Shown in pieces: positions 13,255 through 26,010 of a DNA stretch of 64,000 nt. Origin of the DNA: Struthidea cinerea (lineage: Eukaryota > Chordata > Aves > Passeriformes > Corcoracidae); NCBI GenBank assembly GCA_013397865.1, contig VZTI01005066.1, positions 261,197-325,196 of the forward strand, written 5' to 3'. The position numbers and the translations under genes are program-made. The notes beneath the pieces are model-generated. The model saw only the letters and a program-made list of their open reading frames with translations. It did not search any database and was not told where the DNA came from. The number at the start of each line of letters is the position of its first letter. Positions within the stretch are counted from its first letter, which is position 1.

Positions 13255-14724
13255 ATGGACCAGGTTTTATTTCTGTAACTGTATCCCTGTCCCAGCAGTA
13301 TTAACTGGTCAGCCACAAGTTTATTTTCTCTCATTACGAACAGGAAGGTCTGTGACAAAATACCCATCTGGAAAAACTCTTTAGTACCAAGACATGAATT
13401 CATTCCATGAACACTGTGACCTTTCCCTTTCCCTTCTTTTCCCTCTGTCCTTTTCACCATTGTGTCTCTGACCACTCTCCATAATTGAGCTATGAAGTAA
13501 GAGAAGATTTCTCTTTCCAAGCAAAGTGAGATGAAGTGTTCCTCCCTAGAGTCCAGGGAATCGTTACTTTAATATTTTGTGTTTGATATAGATAATCTGT
13601 GAGCAACAGAAGGGCACTGCTACAAGCTGCATGTGTGTCTTGAGCCATCTTCTTTAACTCTCTTATTGTGAGGGATCTTTTGTAAGATAACAGGAAAAGC
13701 CCATTTTCCTGCCGGAAGGTTTCCCAGCTCTCTAATTGGTGATTTTTTTTTTCCTCATTATATGGCATGAGCTGCTCATCAGCTCCTGCCTGAATGCAAA
13801 GTGATTTTTAAATGTCTCAGCAATCCACAGGCAGCGTGCCCTTGTACCAGGGGAAATCAGACAGTATTTACTTCCTCAGATACTTTCCCTCATAATGTAA
13901 TAGTGCAGCTTTTCAACAAGGATTTAAAATACTTGTTGACACAGCAAGGAAGGTCTGTTCTGCTTTTCATCCTGGTGATGCTTAGTGTCTTTAGGGGCTG
14001 CTGTATTCCTCAAGAGTCTAAACTTTCAAGATTTTAAAGCTCTTTGTGCTAATAATATTTGTCTTATAACGCTATATTTAACAAGATACGAGTGAGGTGC
14101 AACTGGGAAAGGTTGTACATGGAAGATTGCTTCTGCTCTGCAGAGCAAAATACCGACTGTTCTTTATGGTGTAAGACCACTTAACTAAAATTTGAAGTGG
14201 CATATTGCATTAGATCTTCTCAAGATAAAAACTGTACAGTGTGCTTTTTGTGATGTCTTTATTTCAGTAGCATCAGAGCATCAAAATATTACTGCCTGCT
14301 GATCATCTGATAAAAATTATCCAGCATGCCTTGAGTGAGACAATATTGAGTGCATAAAAATGTTCCTATTTTCGGTAAATCCTGCCAGTGATGGAGACAC
14401 TAATTTGGTTACTTTAAATCTTGTTTGATTACAGAAAGGCTTTGGCCGCAGACCTGCAAGAACTAATGCAATATGATGCAGGAGACCCACTCATAGTATT
14501 TTTAGTTAAAACCAATGGGGATCAAGTTTTATCCTTCAAAGTGTGATGCACCATATATTATGTGTGGCTTTGGTGTGGGACTGAACTCACCTTGGGTTTG
14601 GTGTCAAAATTATCTGGATGATGTATGAACACACTGGGCCAGCTCAGGGCTGTGTGCTGGCAGTTGGAGGGGAGAAATGAGACCGCGCCAGGACCTCAGC
14701 ACCACCAGAGAAACTTGACTGCAT

Positions 14725-15023
14725 ATTTTTTTTACAAGGACATGTAGTCTTAGGACAAGGGCGAATGGCTTCAAACTGACTGAGGAGAGATTTAAGTTAG
14801 ATATGGGGAAGAGTTTCTTCTCTGTGAGGGTGATGAAGCCCTGGCACAGGTTGCCCAGAGCGGCTGTAGATGCCCCATTCCTGGAAGCGTTCAAGGCCAG
14901 ATTGGATGGGGCTTGGAGCAACCTGGGATAGTGGAAGGTGTCCCTGCCCAGGGCAGGGGGGATTGGAACTGGATGAGCTTTAGGGACCCTTCCAACCCAA
15001 ACCATTCAATGATTCTATGATTT
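14725..15023 (+). mobile_element. CR1 LINE 3' fragment
   Basis: About 300 bp of typical CR1: TACAAGGACATGTAGTCTTA, GAGGAGAGATTTAAGTTAGA, CCCTGGCACAGGTTGCCCAG, GTGGAAGGTGTCCCTGCCCA, ending CCAACCCAAACCATTCAATG ATTCTATGATT. The antisense open frame here (131 residues) is repeat-derived. Confidence 0.94.
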
Positions 15024-18000
15024 CCTGAGAAAAAATATTGCCTGAAGCCCACGGTCTGGGACCAGTTTAAAATATGTCTATTTTCTCACCTCAGAGGCTG
15101 CTGAGTGTGGCAGAAGAGATGTGGAGATCCCTGTCTGAAAGCTGTTCTCCCCTCATTGCTGTGGAAGACTTATAATGAAGTTTTGCCCAGAAATGACTAA
15201 ACAGCAATCGTCCATCCATCTGCCTCATGAATCCCAGATGGAGAGAACTGACTTGCCCCATCCTGTTTTGCTACAGTGATGCAGAGTGAGGTGTCAGACT
15301 GCACATTTGCCTTGTGACTGCTAAGATCAGTGTTAAAAAAGGGGGATTTAAAACAGGGATTGCTTGAACCTTCAGTTAATACTGGATTCATGGCTGGAGC
15401 CATGGCTGGAAAGATTTTTGTGTATCTTTATGTACATAGAGGATAATGCTCAGAAAGTACAGGAGTGCTTTTTTTTAAAGGCTTTCTGGAAATTATCACC
15501 AAGATGACCAATATGGAAAAATGAAGGTTTTTGCAGCTGATTGTGCTCTACAGCAAGAAATAGAGAGAAGTTGTTTTCACTCTGAAGGTGCAATACCACA
15601 TTGGGGTAACTGGCCCTCTGCACATGGTGCTGAGGTCTGGATCCACAGTCATGGCATTACCCACAGCTGCAACTGGTGATGAGCATCCTGTTTGTCAGAA
15701 GAAGAGACAAATTGCAGGATTTTTTCAAATCCTTCCAATATATCTGTGAGCATGAATGACACTATTGTTATCTCACTGGGTGTTAGAAGCGCTACCTTTT
15801 TTATATCTTTTGGTTTTCAGCTGTATCTCTTCATTTGAGCAGAAAAGTATTTCTCATGCACCATTGTGCAGAGATAAACCCACTGTTTCTTGTGTGTGTG
15901 GGGGTCTGAGAGGTACCAGTGTTGCTGGGAGCCTTTGTAATACATGATTTCTGTCTTTCTCTGAAGAGGAACCTGTTTAAAATCTGAATTAAAATATGCC
16001 GTGCAGGCAATGAACAAAGGAGAGAATAGACTGGAAGCTCCTTCTTGGAGGTAATACTTCAAATATTGGAAAGGGAGAAGAAATTGCATCTGTAGTGGTG
16101 GGATCCCTGACCTAGTGTTGTTTGGGGAAGGGCAGTGATGCCAGGGCTGACACAGTGAGCAGGGCACAGGAGTGGGCAGCCACCCCCACGGGCAGCTCCA
16201 ATGCACAGGCTTGTTTACTACTGGCTGTGTAGTCACCCCCCAGTGACAAAATGGCAGGATTAAAAGAGGAAGCAGAATTAACACCAAATCAAAATATCAG
16301 GCAGAGAATTAATCAAGGAAGGAAACTCTCTGGATTGATTACATGGAGCATAAATTCCACCTAGAAGGCATTACTGAAACCAGACGAGGAGATGGGTATG
16401 ACTGGAACGTTAAAGTCATTTTTTAAATGATTTATTTAGCAAGATCTGCTTGGGCCAAAGGGGAGGGGTAGTGACACTGGCAAAGATGTTGCTCCTTGTT
16501 GGAGCTAGTGACAGCTCAGAAACAAGTGACCTTTTGGCATTAGGGGTTAAAATATGAGAAGATAAAGTACAGTATTGGGTAATTGTTACACGTGCTACCA
16601 ACCCCAAATCAGACCATCAGAATAATCACAAGTGGCTCAGCTTCCCATCCCCTATAGCACAGCCCCTGTCATGCTACAATCACATACAGGCCAGTAAATA
16701 TTAGAGTCTGCCAGTTTTCTAAGTGTTGAATCCCAAGAAAATGCAGTATTTAGATGTCATTTAACAGACCTGGAGAATACAATCACCAAACCAAAATGTA
16801 GCACTGGCTGAATGAACATCATTGTGGTTTTGCCATTTCCAGGCTGGGTCCCGTGTACTGGTACAAATCCCACAGCACACGTGTGTGTGCAGGTATCGGC
16901 AGAGCACACACACACTCACAAACACACAGAGTGCACAGGCAGAGCTAGGGTCAAGAAGCCAGAAAGGACTTTAAAAAAATCCATGTGAAGGAATTTAAAC
17001 CTGTCCAATTCATGTTCCTTTGGTTTCAAACATATTAGCAGACACCAGGGAATTAATAATTAGGTGTTCAGAGGCTGAAGGATAGGTCAATTTAAGAATA
17101 AAGAGGTTGATTTTCCAGCAAAAGATATCAACAGAATCTCATTTAATTCAATTCAAACATTTCATTTTATTAGAGGGAGATTTGCTATGGTACATATCTC
17201 TGGTTATCCCCATAAAGGGACATTAAGGGCATTTTGCCATTAACTCTGCAAGGGAGGGTGAAATGGAAAATACAGCACAAGAATGTCCTCTTGAAATTCT
17301 TATAAATCTGAAACGTTGTATTTATAGATTCCAGAAAGATTAGCTATCCATGCAGCAACAAGGAATGCCCACCATTATAACTGAACGATACAAGCACTTG
17401 GGAAAGGGTTCATGCATGTGCTTTGGTTTTAAGTTAAATATCAGAAGATCAGGTGGGGAGAATATAGGGCAATACTGGGTCTATGTGTCCTCCTGTGAGT
17501 CACCGAGGTCTGGACACTCTGATACTGTATAAAGAAGAGAAATCTTGGATTGGATCTGATCTGTATATATACAGAAAGGTACAGAAAGGTTATATAAATA
17601 CCTGTATAAAGTATACATGCACACAAAAATTCAAATATATTTGCTGGTGGTGCTACTGCTGTGCTTTTCTGCCCAGCGCCACTTCCCCATGTCCCATTGG
17701 TCCCTGGGCAAGCTGGGGGGTCACTGCAGCTCTCACCTTCAGCTCAGCACTCCCTGGCGCTCACAGTCCTCTGTGGCTGAGCACTGGGGAATGTTCTCAT
17801 TCACTAAAAATTGCATTTTTGTGTGAAATTTATTTCAGCTGTTCTTGTTCTCCTTATTTTCATTAATGAGGACACAGACACGGGCCCGTGCACCATTACT
17901 TACTGTGCTGAATCAAATGTGAAATGGTAACTTGGGAAGATAAAAGGCTTTCTAATGCTGTATCAATTCTCAAGCTAGCTGTTCCTGGTTCTGTCTTAAG

Positions 18001-19061
18001 CTTTAAATATTTGCGTTAAGATCCAGATTGCAAGTAACTGGTCTCAGAAAAACATATGAAACAGAAATTTTAAATGGAAATGTGGAATGGAAAATGTGGC
18101 ATTCTGGAGTTGGGCTTATCTGAGCATGCAGCAAAGGTGCAGCTGTCTGCTAAAGCAGCGACTCCACTCAAAGGACATTCAGCAGGGCAAGCTGGATCCT
18201 TTTTTTCTGCCCGGAAAATGCAGGCTGCCTTTCTGCCATCTTCCTTTCATAATGCATTTTAATCAAGTCACAGAATGGTGAATTTGCAGTCAATCCAAGC
18301 CAGGAATCTATAATCTTATCGAAAATTATTTTATAAATAGAAACAATTTAATACCTTTGTATAAATTTATGTCCACTATGTGGTCAGGATTTAATATGAA
18401 ATGTGATTTCTGTGCACCTGGATGGAAATCGGACAAATAAAAGCTGCAGGAATGATTCAATTTGTTTTTTCCTGGTTGTGTGGGGTGAGTTCATCGTGTT
18501 GATTGCTGTTCAAGGCAAGCACATTAATGAAGCACTTTCTCTTGCATTCTCCATAGCAAAATCACGTTAGTTGAAACAGCTCACACACAAGTGATGCTGT
18601 ATCATATATAATGAGGAAATAATTAAAGAACCAGACATTCCCATCAAAATGTGTCACGGTGAAAGAGGAGCCAAAGCTGTTGTCGTCTCTGCCCTCTGTT
18701 TCCATGTTTCCACCTGTGAGGTGAGCAGGCAGGAGCAAGTGCTGGGGCTTGTCATCCCCAAACCCCCTGGTGTGACATCTCGTAACCGTAAAGCACTGGC
18801 CCCATCATGGAGCACAGGTGAGGTGGGAACTGAATGTGAGTGTGTTTGATAAACTCGTTTAAATGATGGTGCAGACGTGGATTTGCTTGCAGCAAATAGT
18901 GCTGCTGGAAATGTCTGTATGACCAGGGCTCCTTGCACCAGCTGAGACAGGATGCCCTGAGAGGCAGGACTGAACCAAGCTGAGTTCCCCAGCTTGCATT
19001 TGCCATTGTAAATAGTTTAATTTTGTCTACATGACGTTCATGTTCCTGAGGGAATGGCATG

Positions 19062-19309
19062 AAGCTGTATCAGGGAAGGTTCAGGTTGGATATTAGGAAA
19101 AAGTTCTTCCCCCAGAGGGAGGTTGGGCACTGGAACAGGCTCTCCAGGGCAGTGGTCACAGTACCAAGCCTTACAGAGCTCAAGGAGCATTTGGACAATG
19201 CTCTCAGGCACACGGTGGGATTTCTGGGGCTCTGTGCTGGGTCAGGAGCTAGACTCAACAATCCTTGTGGATCCCTTCCAACTGAGGACATTCTATGATT
19301 CTATGATTT
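19062..19309 (+). mobile_element. CR1 LINE 3' fragment
   Basis: Begins with GGTTCAGGTTGGATATTAGG and ends with GGATCCCTTCCAACTGAGGA followed by two ATTCTATG tail units. The sequence between (CATTTGGACAATGCTCTCAG) marks a subfamily other than the copy at 14725-15023. Confidence 0.92.
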
Positions 19310-20145
19310 TGTGCATGTCCATATTTCCAATCTCTCCTTTACACCCTGGGGGCATTTTCCTGCACTCCTGCAGGGATGTGCAGCTGCTCCCATGGATCGG
19401 TACTTCTGGTGTATGCGGACATGCAAAAATCAGACTTGACCTGAAGCCCAGGAGCTGGGGAGTGAGAGCAGAGGTACCTGCTGTCACACAGCACCCACAC
19501 CGCAGAGTAATGGGGATTTCTGGGGACTGTGGAAAGGATAGAATGGAACCGGTGAGTTAAAGGTCAATATTAGGGCTGGGAATAAAGGACAGAAAAGTCT
19601 GCTGATAGCAATGGGAAATGCATAATTTCATACGGCAGCTATTGCTGAAAGCTCTTCCAAAGGACTGGTAGAATTACTCATTGTGCTAATTCAAAGTTAC
19701 CATCCCAAGCCCTGGCGACTGCTGATAAGAGTAAGATCAGCACAACTCGCTGCTACCTGAAAGCACTCGGAAAAGATGTGGAATAGCAAAGAGATGTGAG
19801 ACACGTGCTGGGGCAATGTCATCCTCCACAGCAGTAGCAGCGTTGGGCCAGGGGCAGAGGTTTGGTTTTAAGGTCCAGGCCAAGTGGGGACAGGGTGCAG
19901 GAGCTCACAGTCTTCACTGCCAGCCAGGGACAGCTTCATAGAGGAATCTGCAGAAAACCAACTTATGGTCAATTGTTACAAAACCAACCGTTTTATTTCC
20001 ATCCACTAAGTCTTTAAAACTGTCATTAAAACAGCTGATAATCGCTGCTGTAATTAGGTCATGCTCTATACCCGTGAAGACAAGCAGTAAGCCTAAAAGA
20101 ATTAGGGGGAATTTGTTTTGGGAGACATTTATAATCATGTATTTA

Positions 20146-20292
20146 ATAGAATCACAGAACGGTTTGGGTTGGAAGGCACTTCAAGCTTATCTTGTTCCAC
20201 TCCCCCTGCAATGGGTAGGGACACCTTCCCCTAGACCAGGTTGCTCCAAGACCCATCCAAGTTGACCTTGAACACTTCTAGGGATGAGGTAT
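20146..20292 (-). mobile_element. CR1 LINE 3' fragment
   Basis: In plus orientation it reads AGAATCACAGAACGGTTTGG, GTTGGAAGGCACTTCAAGCT and GGGTAGGGACACCTTCCCCT, ending within CTTGAACACTTCTAGGGATG. It is a short truncated copy in reverse orientation. Confidence 0.92.
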
Positions 20293-20596
20293 CCTATGAA
20301 ATTCCAGCAAAACAACCCTAGTCATAATGATTTTTCCATATCCCTTGGTTAGCTCTTCCCTGGGTTAAGAGGCCAAACTGGGAATGTCTGTGCTGGTTTT
20401 GGTGGTGCAGTTCTCCAGCGGGAATCAGCTATGTGTCATTGCAAACAGCTCCAGGTTGTCACAGAAGATAATATCTCCAGGTTTTATGTAAGTGATTTGC
20501 TTGTTATGTTTTGGAAAAGTTTTCCACTTAAGAGGCTGTGGTTAGGATACATTACTCTTTGTATATAGACAGGTAAACTTGTCATTTACACACATA

Positions 20597-20640
20597 TATG
20601 TGTGTGTGTGTGTGTATTTATACACACACACACATATATA
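20597..20640. repeat. TG/CA inverted repeat, potential hairpin
   Basis: Arms 20597-20616 and 20621-20640 pair around the loop TTTA. Fourteen base pairs next to the loop are perfect, and the outer part has two G-T pairs. The arms are (TG)n and (CA)n runs with ATAT ends. Confidence 0.9.
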
Positions 20641-20662
20641 CATACACTTACGCATATATCAC

Positions 20663-20690
20663 AGTTATTTGAATGCATATTCAAATAACT
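20663..20690. repeat. 28-bp palindrome with 4-bp centre
   Basis: AGTTATTTGAAT (20663-20674) and its exact reverse complement ATTCAAATAACT (20679-20690) flank GCAT. It sits 23 bp after the TG/CA hairpin. Confidence 0.95.
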
Positions 20691-22948
20691 AATGTATATT
20701 TATTTTTGTTATGCACTTTTTAACATTTTCAATTTAACCGTACAGGAAGCCCGGTATAAAGAGGCAGGGCTGTGTGCAGAGCAGCTCTTTCCCTTTCTTT
20801 TGGTGTTTACACACGAATTTATATAATGCAATTAAAGAATGAAAAAAATGCCATAGTATGCAGGTAAAGCTGTATTATTTTTACAAAGCACATGCAGTAA
20901 ATAAAAAAGCAATATTCAGACTAAAAGGGAAGTGAGAAGGAACATTTTTTTTTATCTGAAATACTTTAGAAGTCTGAAGAAATTTTTTTGAGGTTATGTC
21001 ACCCTCTCCACATGCAATCAAGGATTTATGAAATGAGGCAGGATTTGGGGCAGAGCTTTTTCATGTCTTCTTCTTGGCTCTCTTTATCCTTTTTCATGCC
21101 TCAGCAACCTATTTTTTATTTAATTTTCCCAGAGCAGTCAAAGACAAAACACGGATTAGAGCCCTGAGAGCAGCTGAAACCTGCACTTGGGTAATGGCAT
21201 TGAGAATAAAACTGTCCAGATATAGGAGATTGCTCAAAGTTTTACTGGACACCTGTGAAAAATACAGCTTCAGAGATGATAAATCAACATTATTACTGCT
21301 GGTTATTATTAATTTAGGTCGTTGGCCTTTAAAGAGGACTTTGCCGCCTAATGTTGGATGTTAGACGGTTGAGCTACAGTGAGGAAATGGGATTTGGAAT
21401 GGTGGTGTGTCACACGGGAATTATACAGGGAAGTTTTAAAAGCATCCCTAAGGTACACTGATCTTTCCTCTTCTAACCAAAAGTCCTCATTAATGGCTAG
21501 ACCCTTTCATTACTAGACTGATCTATGTTTACCTCCCTTCATCGTGACCTTGTTAAGTGTTCTGCAATGACAATGGAATTGCAGATACTTTCAAAGATAA
21601 CATTAATTCAAAGATAACCCATTAATTATTGGCAAATAAGCCAATAGCTCTCTGCAGTGTGGGGCAGCTCAGGCTGGGTACCCTGGTTTTCCATTGGGAA
21701 GAGAATGTGGTGGTCTCTCCTGAGTCTGCCCACACTGCTTGTACCCAGGGTTGATACCAAGTTTTCGTGTTTAGAAAATAAGTACTGCAAGTTCCTAACC
21801 TTTGTATCTTGTAAGTCACTTCTGTTTATTATGCTCATAACCGTCAGACCAACTGCATTTGCATTTTGGCCTAGGAGAAAAAATTTGTACATTTATTTTC
21901 ATTAAGAGGATTATTTTGTTCTTGTCCGAAACAATGCAGCAAAACATCATAATTGCTCTGAGTGATCATTTTGAGTGTGGCCGCTAATTAGTGACTGATT
22001 TGAGGAACGAAAAAATCCACTTGGGAAACATGATAATTACCCACATATTTCTTTGGGTCAGGCAGCCATGTTACATCAAACACGAGATTTATTATTCCAT
22101 TTAAATCATTTTGAAATAATTAAAATTTTGTTGTGCATCTAACCGAGCAGATCCAAAGTACAAAATCATACATCTAAATTATGAACCGAATGGAACATTG
22201 CCCAAAAATATGACTAGTGAAGTACTTTTCTACTTCTGAGGCAAAAAGGAGTAAATATATATTTTCTACATCAAAATTTTTCAAAATAATTGCTGTTTTA
22301 TTTCCATTTCTTTTCCTGTGTCTGAAAATGTGCTAAAATATAGGTCCAAGCAGTATTGGGAAAATGTTAGTATCTCTACATTGGTGGCTACCTGCATTTC
22401 CAGGTGTACTTGGAGGAAATATCTGGGCCAGGGACAGCCTTGACTGATGACAGCATTGCAGGGGATTTAGTTCATTGATGCCAATATATAAAAATTTATA
22501 TCAATATCAAAGCTGGATGCTTACTGAGTGAGAGCTACCAGACATGTTCCGTCCCAGAGAGAATCCAGTCACTCTTGTGTCACCTCCTAAGCCCTAATTC
22601 TTAGGATTAAAGTAATACATGATCTCATTTCTGTATTTCCAAGGGACAAACAAAAGATGCCTGTGTTGAACTCAACAAAACAACATTTTGGGAAAAAAAA
22701 GTTACTTCTAGATGCTCCAAACCAACCTGACAGTTCACTGCTTTAATCTGACATCAGTACAATGGCAATTAATTTGGAAGGTGTCCCAAATTTTCTTCTC
22801 TCATTTTCTCTTCTTCCTCAATATATAGTGAATCCTCTGAAGATGCTTTTATAAAATATGGTTGTTTTTTTTTTTTCTGGGTATAATCCGATGAGCTGGA
22901 AGCAGTGATTTTTTTGCTTTCAGTGAAAATTGTATCAGTAATGCTCAC

Positions 22949-23050
22949 AGGGAGGGTGACTCCACTCCACCACTTCCCTGCGGAGCTTGTTCCAATGCTT
23001 AACCACTCTTTCTGTGATTAAATTTTTCCTAGCATTCAACCTGAGTAACA
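22949..23050 (-). mobile_element. Decayed CR1 LINE internal fragment
   Basis: CAGGGAGGGTGACTCCACTC, TTCCAATGCTTAACCACTCT and TTAAATTTTTCCTAGCATTC match the reverse complement of the CR1 region just upstream of its tail. The tail itself is missing. Confidence 0.75.
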
Positions 23051-25947
23051 GGAAACAAATCAGATGAAAGAAATATTATTTTAAGTTTGTAAAATGGATA
23101 TCTATTAGTGGTTTTTCAAACATGGTTGTGGGGGGGACACACACAAACCAGGCTGGGCATGGCATCACCCACTGTACCCACCTGTGGTGACAAATCCATC
23201 ATGTTTTCAGAAATCAAGCAGGGCAGAGGGATGGTGTGAAGAGCTGAAGACAGCAGAGCATCACTGATAGGCACAAGCTGGCTAGTGTGCATCTCCCAGC
23301 AGTGACCCCTGTGCTCCCTGGGGCGATCCACAGGGAAGGCACAGCAGCATCTTTCTCCCATTTCAGTACTTTGAGGATTTTCCCTCAGTTTCCAGCAATT
23401 CCACTTTTCTGCCACTCTGCCTCTCCAGGGTTTTTGCTGACAGCACAGAATGCTGGTAGCAGACACATTATTCATTGTGATTGAATGCCTAGTAATTACG
23501 TTATATTTTTTTTCATTTCTCAAATTAAACCTCTTTGCTATTAGGAACAGATGTTAAATTCGGGACTCTTGTTGATTGTTAGTGTGACACAGACATGAAA
23601 TGTTTTAAATGAGAAGGCGGATTGAATTTTAAATATGCTGATCACACTGGTGGAATTGAAAATAATTGAAACTGGGAATAGCTGAAATGTTTCCAAAAAG
23701 AGGAGACGGAGGTGGAGTTTGCTTTTCAAATTCCTGATCACACAAATCATGTTAAATTCTGCAGACTAAATACAATAATTTACTGTATGTTATAATACCA
23801 AACATGAGACTTCCATGGTTGTTACTTCAAAATGGCAGTAGAAAAGAATTTTAAAAACAAGGCAAAATCTATTTTCAAATCAAGGCTTCAGATATTACCC
23901 GTGTGCTTGTCTTGTTTGTTTGTTTGTTTTCTTAGCTTTATTATTTATATTTTTACATTATTGCTACCAAGTGCCCACCATGCAGGCTGAACTGGCTCTT
24001 GCAGTCCTTTCACCTGCAGAAAGCCCCAGATCCTTTCCCCAACCTGGAGAAGCTGATGGCTTCACTCTGCAAGGGCTGATGCTGAAAGGAAGTGAGGAAA
24101 TTATTGTAAAGCACCCAGTCACAAATCCAGACCACTGGGCTGGATATAAGGGTAACCTATACCTGTGGAACTGTTTTTATTTTCTGTTTTTTACTTCTGT
24201 GGACAGATTTACCTGTACATGTATTTTGCATAAGAAAATAAAAACCTCATCAATGTACTTATGAGAAAATTGCCTATTTTATTCACAACCGAAGATTTTG
24301 CAGCATTACATTTTCCAGTCACCCTATTGCTTCGACACCTTTCTGATGGACCAGTGAAAACTCTGGAGTGCTCATTGGGAGTGATGGATGGATTCTGCTC
24401 CCACACCTTCCCCCACGTCCCCCGAGGTCTGGCATGAAGTCTGCATTATCAGTTCCACCAATCTATGATATGGGTTTTCCAGCTATTGGAAGCCGCTGAG
24501 TGTCTGTAGAACACTTTGCTATATTTGAATTAGCAAGATGCGTGTGTTACATGTAGAGGTCTCTAACCTGACTTTGCAGGATTTATAGCATACAAGGAAT
24601 GAAAATCTGAGTTTGGAAAGTGATACAGTAACAATTGCAATTAACCTCCAGAATCCCCAGGTAACCTCCAGGTGTTAGGTTTAAATCACATTGCTTTTAA
24701 TTAAGTTTAGTGACCAAATACTGCTTTTTCTAAAACATTTTACTGGCATTTCTTCTGCAACAAATTGCTTTAAAACCTGAATGTTGGTGCCAGCTCGACC
24801 CCATGTGATCTAATGCCAAGAGGTAACAACTTGGGGAAAGAAAATCCAGATTGAAAAGGCCATGTCGAAGCAGGGAAAACTTTTATTTGTGTCAAACCAC
24901 TTTTGTATATGTGGTTTCCTTTTATGTCTGATATAATTTATAGATTTATAACACTTGCTGAACTTCTCAAAACAAGAAAACTCCCACTGAGACTGTAAAT
25001 TGTTGTTGCATTGAGTGATCCTTGACAGTCTATTGTCCCTATATGTGCCACATCAAAGCAACCTGGCACCAATGCTAGAGAAAGTCTTCTGACACCCGGT
25101 GTCTTCTGGGGCTGTCTTGCTTTATTATGTTCATGATCCATGGAGGAAAGGTTGCTAATAGCAGACATTGACCCACTGGTGGTAATTGCTGTGAAAACAT
25201 TATTCAAGCTGATTATGTTAATGACAGAAGGATGAGGCGCTGCCTAAAGAGTTAGTACAGCATCACCAGAGATGCTTTATTTATTTAACTGATTGATCAC
25301 TTAAAGGTTTGTAAACTGCCATCTCTGTATAATAACACTGCATAATCATGTACATACAAATTAAAGAATCTAGAGAGCTAAGGCAGAATGGTTGTTGCAG
25401 ATCTGATTTTCATGTAAAATCTCAAGACTTTTATAGGCTTATTTGCATAACAAGTCATGGTCTAGTCTCCTTCACCAGTGTCAGCCCGATGTGGAATTGG
25501 CTTCAGCTATAAATTTTTATGGTTAGGAGCTAGTGGAATATAAGACAATGGTTCACATATTTTAGTAATTTGAATTACATTTTTTATTGAAGAAAACAGC
25601 ATCATTTTCTTCCAGCAGAACAATCTCTTCCCTAAAAATGTGATGCTTGCACACTTTCCCAGGGCAAGGTTATGAGTTCTCTCCTTCCCATTAATCCCTG
25701 CAGACTGCTCCTCTAGGTGGATTCTCTTCTTTCTCACCAGAAAATCCACTGCAAACCTCTGGGTCTGAGCATCCCTGATCCCCTGGAGCTGGGGGTAAGT
25801 ACAGCTCACTCTGCTCTCAGACTGGTGAAATCCAAGTAGATAAAAAGATCTTTACATAGACAAGGTGTAGGATTGACATGTCCTCCAGCTGGAAAAGTGC
25901 AGGAGAAATAGAATATTTCTCAGTGAAAATGATTCAGTCAAGAGATC

Positions 25948-26010
25948 ATAATGGTCTGACTTGATGATCCTAAATTTCTTTTCCAACCAAGTGATTCCAT
26001 GATTTTGTGA
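25948..26010 (+). mobile_element. CR1 LINE tail fragment
   Basis: GGTCTGACTTGATGATCCTA, then TTTTCCAACCAAGTGATTCC and ATGATTTTGTGAT, resemble the end of CR1. Only about 60 bp remain. Confidence 0.75.

Noticed and set aside
13032..13520. 162-residue open frame on the minus strand
   Set aside because: It exists only because 100 N and poly-T are read through.
14610..15005. 131-residue open frame on the minus strand
   Set aside because: Antisense translation of a CR1 copy.
15817..16287. 156-residue open frame on the minus strand
   Set aside because: No domain, no conserved motif that I know, and a hydrophobic and proline-rich start typical of chance GC-richer frames.
23116..23523. 135-residue open frame on the minus strand
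   Set aside because: No recognisable domain and no neighbouring exon. Treated as chance.
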